Of a stretch of 6,309 nt of DNA, positions 5,701-6,309 are shown one piece after another. Position numbers and translations under genes: made by a program. Source of the DNA: an uncultured Lachnospiraceae bacterium (GTDB lineage: Bacteria; Bacillota; Clostridia; Lachnospirales; Lachnospiraceae); the NCBI GenBank assembly GCA_945492935.1, contig CALYVE010000108.1, positions 1-6,309 of the forward strand, in the 5' to 3' direction. The notes under the pieces are model-generated. The model searched no databases and was not told the DNA's origin. It was given only the letters and a program-made list of their open reading frames with translations. Every line of letters starts with the position of its first letter. Position 1 is the stretch's first letter.

Positions 5701-6207
5701 CAGGCAGCAAAGGATGCATTGGACGATGCAAAGGAAAATGATGCGAAGGATGCATTCGATGAAAAGCTTGCAGAGCTGACACCGGATGTACCGACAATAC
5801 CGGATGTACCGACAACACCGGATGTACCGACAACACCGGATGTACCGACAACACCGGATGCACCGGCGACACCGGATGCGCAGACAACGCAGACAACGCA
5901 GACAACAATTCCTGATAATAATGTTCCGTTAGCAGATGGTGCAGATTCACAGGATGACAATGCAGATGTTGATGATGCGGATACTACACAGATTGAAGAT
6001 ACACAGGTACCACTTTCTGATGCAAATACAGAAGAAAAGACCGGCGACGTAACGATTGAAGATGGCGAGGTTCCGTTGATTGGTGGCGTTGACGACGATG
6101 ATGACAAGAAGATGTCATGGTGGTGGTTACTTATCGCTGCTATCTGTGGTGGTACAGGATACGAAATTTACAAGAAAAATAAAAAGAATTCTAAGAAAGT
6201 CGATTAA
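2611..6207 (+). CDS. Large secreted coiled-coil surface protein with C-terminal membrane anchor (adhesin-like)
   Basis: A 1198-residue exported protein that I do not recognise as a named family. Order: signal peptide (1-32); acidic helical segment (33-170); Ala/Glu/Lys-rich coiled coil (about 171-371); central beta-rich region (about 372-889) with Thr-rich strands and Trp607, 608, 618, 682, 713, 716 and 718; second Ala-rich coiled coil (about 890-1056); Pro-rich PDVPTT repeats and QTT triplets (1058-1099); three I-x-D-x-x-V-P-L motifs (from 1100, 1128 and 1149); DDDDDKK (1161-1167); membrane segment (1170-1187); Lys/Asn-rich tail (1188-1198). The only cysteine is in the membrane segment. Helical Ala-rich plus Pro-rich layout recalls wall-spanning Gram-positive adhesins such as antigen I/II and M-like proteins, but I see no specific homology and no LPXTG. 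It probably sits on the membrane with the central domain outside the wall. It follows the regulator gene after a terminator and likely has its own promoter. Adhesin function is inferred; a structural or S-layer-like role is possible. Confidence 0.85.
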   Translation: MKKKVSRSVVKAMAIGISAFAAASATSVTALANDGEENNEILDEDSKDAVEVATETKDEASQAVEDAKDSGDDLVSAIEGTENVSKEVTDAKDAFDEEANSDEDGTKINDAQAAVDDTNSNIDEAEEATSQTETSMDAAETNADLIKDIASTAKEDVATALKDVNTNIDAIKNATTKEAAKEAYDKVQSIVTKAEEDYAAAEEAYNTAKSDYESAVAAAQEADETYKAAVAAAQANVDAAAANLENVKTKADALESELKAAQEAYEAAIAEAEAAKNAAETAKNDADKKLEEAKDAQDKADKDLEDAKTATEDAKDALSEAEAAKEAADKALDEKKAAFEANELALQIIEQEKVVQAGKENWNEADKLFDLIMKGYYVPYIVNPEEGSTVDYAGKFTKFGGKDVKNYYKIVITNANGDKTELYMNYKFDTDKKNLIIFEKTLGELEIEAAKPSHYVALSDSLQINMSEEEFNKKLTAGEIFEANGTYYLKNGTSKVVVDIEGTLSENQVVSDKQTDVKTEAGKEVETVTGTVTTTSYDKTDVSSGFEYDTEEAAKNAANAQMGVNDLLLELKLSEETKTTASAVVNFATTYTTTIDLAGKVVMESNWWNNAKGLASDWMDDIVSSLQKAGYFVFSNSVDNVSAKKTKDVKNIFKDDEYTFTSGKIEISYATAIKTTVDYSSWDSVVGLFNKEEKKKRIKKELYKENGSEIVDWTSWNWNFSTADVVIVEHENVTGDEVTDKDKDTAKDKAREKALEAATAKASGNAKNISADINNIVSKVVSGVKAQTTGEAMVMAENGTSATADDAKIASEKDTTKYAYELSYDKQKVDVQKDVVLKVTERYGDGLKYIDAVPAKTEQAWLNTNYEMYLKDKANNKHYIQLFETDENFRKFLADAEQSKADYENAKAALDDATSAVKAAEEAVKTAEDNQDDKQEIADEKGEAADAAAQDAEDKAGALEKAKQALTDAKNATNYAELIKLAEKTNADVAIAQAKVDVLKAAVLSMKNSNIDTTILDVLGAKLAAAEVELQAAKDALDDAKENDAKDAFDEKLAELTPDVPTIPDVPTTPDVPTTPDVPTTPDAPATPDAQTTQTTQTTIPDNNVPLADGADSQDDNADVDDADTTQIEDTQVPLSDANTEEKTGDVTIEDGEVPLIGGVDDDDDKKMSWWWLLIAAICGGTGYEIYKKNKKNSKKVD
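3121..3723 (+). other. First Ala-rich coiled-coil region of the surface protein
   Basis: Residues about 171-371 are almost free of Gly and Pro and consist mainly of Ala, Glu, Asp, Lys and Gln with small residues at heptad-like spacing (for example AEEDYAAAEEAYNTAKSDY and LEEAKDAQDKADKDLEDAK). This predicts one long helix of roughly 200 residues, up to about 30 nm at 0.15 nm per residue. It ends at LFDLIMKGYYVPY, where beta-type sequence begins. Boundaries are by eye. Confidence 0.8.
3724..5277 (+). other. Central beta-rich region of the surface protein, with Trp cluster
   Basis: Residues about 372-889 break from the Ala-rich composition. The first part (372-500) has alternating hydrophobic strands such as YKIVITNANGDKTELYMNY and KVVVDIEG. 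The rest has Thr-rich strands (VTGTVTTTSYDKTDV, FATTYTTTIDLAG) alternating with short Ala/Lys helices (YDTEEAAKNAANA at 548; DTAKDKAREKALEAATAKA at 744). Seven Trp lie between 607 and 718. This is the likely functional head, carried between two helical arms. I cannot assign a known fold. Confidence 0.6.
5278..5778 (+). other. Second Ala-rich coiled-coil region of the surface protein
   Basis: Residues about 890-1056 return to Ala/Asp/Glu/Lys-rich helix (KADYENAKAALDDATSAVKA and similar), with possible breaks at KNATNYAEL and SMKNSNIDTTILD. Its length, about 165 residues, is close to that of the first coil, so the two could pair in an antiparallel stalk. It ends directly before the Pro-rich repeats. 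Confidence 0.78.
5782..5907 (+). repeat. In-frame tandem repeats: 18-bp PDVPTT units, then 9-bp QTT units
   Basis: Five 18-bp units (5782-5799, 5800-5817, 5818-5835, 5836-5853, 5854-5871) plus a half unit (5872-5880) encode PDVPTI, PDVPTT three times, PDAPAT and PDA. Three 9-bp units cagacaacR (5881-5907) follow, encoding QTT each. Units 2-4 are identical, which suggests recent slippage or duplication. Copy changes of either unit keep the frame. The protein segment should be an extended polyproline-like spacer, typical of wall-spanning regions in Gram-positive surface proteins. Confidence 0.9.
5908..6087 (+). repeat. Three I-x-D-x-x-V-P-L motifs before the membrane anchor
   Basis: IPDNNVPLAD (residue 1100), IEDTQVPLSD (1128) and IEDGEVPLIG (1149) share I-x-D-x-x-V-P-L. 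They start 28 and 21 residues apart, separated by acidic linkers. Related 'IPDEEVPLA'-type sequences occur, as I recall, just before the anchors of clostridial surface proteins. The function is not known to me. The DNA copies have diverged, so the conservation appears to be at the protein level. Confidence 0.65.
6118..6204 (+). other. C-terminal membrane anchor and basic tail
   Basis: WWWLLIAAICGGTGYEIY (residues 1170-1187) is a short hydrophobic helix with interfacial Trp at its outer end and Tyr at its inner end. It is followed by an 11-residue Lys/Asn-rich cytoplasmic tail (KKNKKNSKKVD), giving an outside-to-inside stop-transfer orientation. There is no LPXTG directly upstream. EKTGD at 1142-1146 is the closest resemblance but lacks LP and sits 23 residues too far away. 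Confidence 0.85.
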
Positions 6208-6225
6208 TATTCGGTCCTTAGGTTG

Positions 6226-6256
6226 GGGGTTGCTACATTTGTGGCAGCCCCTTTTT
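6226..6256 (+). terminator. Strong intrinsic terminator of the surface-protein gene
   Basis: An 11-bp stem (6226-6236 with 6241-6251), with two G-T wobbles and four closing G-C pairs at its base, encloses the loop ATTT. Five T (6252-6256) follow immediately. It lies 18 nt after the TAA. This closes the transcription unit, so the surface protein is the last gene of its operon. Confidence 0.92.
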
Positions 6257-6264
6257 ATTGTATA

Positions 6265-6297
6265 CCGCGGCCTTGTGGCGCGGGGCCCTGCCGGCAG
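6265..6297. repeat. GC-rich cluster of short palindromes at the window edge
   Basis: 28 of 33 bases are G or C, in sharp contrast to the AT-rich surroundings. CCGCG (6265-6269) pairs with CGCGG (6279-6283) and, with a bulged G, with a further CC/GG around a TTGT loop. GGGCCC (6283-6288) and the perfect 10-bp palindrome CTGCCGGCAG (6288-6297) follow. It could be a REP-like intergenic element, a structured RNA end or the edge of a different region. The window ends 12 bp later, so its nature cannot be settled. Confidence 0.4.
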
Positions 6298-6309
6298 TGC
6301 AATCAAAAG

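Noticed and set aside
5782..5907. A CRISPR array.
   Set aside because: The units are contiguous, without unique spacers, and encode a regular in-frame Pro-rich peptide.
6037..6048. KTGD as a functional sortase signal.
   Set aside because: It lacks the preceding LP/VP and is 23 residues from the membrane helix, whereas sortase motifs lie next to it. It is kept only as a possible evolutionary remnant.
6209..6309. The 3' end of a convergent minus-strand gene (one minus-strand frame stays open from the window edge through the terminator).
   Set aside because: The open stretch is short, runs through a clear terminator hairpin into the surface gene, and shows no recognisable protein sequence.

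Overview
The window holds two complete genes on the + strand, 147 bp apart (start codon to previous stop), plus about 100 bp of downstream sequence. Strong GGAGG Shine-Dalgarno sites, U-tract terminators, moderately AT-rich coding DNA, a Gram-positive-type signal peptide ending in VTALA, and a C-terminal hydrophobic anchor with a Lys/Asn-rich tail point to a low-GC Firmicute. The style of both proteins resembles gut or rumen Clostridia, most likely Lachnospiraceae. That placement is an inference; no rRNA or other marker gene is present.

Layout. 10-18: ribosome binding site. 25-2463: an 812-aa MalT/LAL-type regulator with an N-terminal STAND ATPase, a helical-repeat middle and a LuxR-type helix-turn-helix at the C-terminus. 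2464-2610: a compact intergenic region with a near-perfect palindrome that can fold as an intrinsic terminator, a weak promoter candidate whose -35 overlaps that palindrome, a pair of 10-bp direct repeats, and a strong RBS. 2611-6207: a 1198-aa secreted, membrane-anchored surface protein. Its order is signal peptide, acidic segment, long Ala-rich coiled coil, about 520-residue central beta-rich region with a Trp cluster, second Ala-rich coiled coil, Pro-rich tandem repeats, three I-x-D-x-x-V-P-L motifs, an acidic DDDDDK patch, a WWW-led membrane segment and a basic tail. 6226-6256: a strong terminator. 6265-6297: a short GC-rich, palindrome-dense island at the window edge.

Working model (inference). 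The cytoplasmic ATP-dependent regulator senses a ligand or partner and controls the neighbouring surface protein, perhaps through the palindrome or direct repeats between the genes. The surface protein resembles a stalked adhesin. Two helices of similar length flank the central domain and could pair antiparallel to hold it away from the cell, while the Pro-rich tract crosses the wall. Nothing here proves a ligand, and I recognise no named gene for either protein. The most unusual points are the coil-globule-coil architecture, a 20-bp exact in-frame direct repeat at the outer ends of the two coil regions, the slippage-prone Pro-rich repeats, and the non-LPXTG anchor preceded by an enteropeptidase-like DDDDK site.
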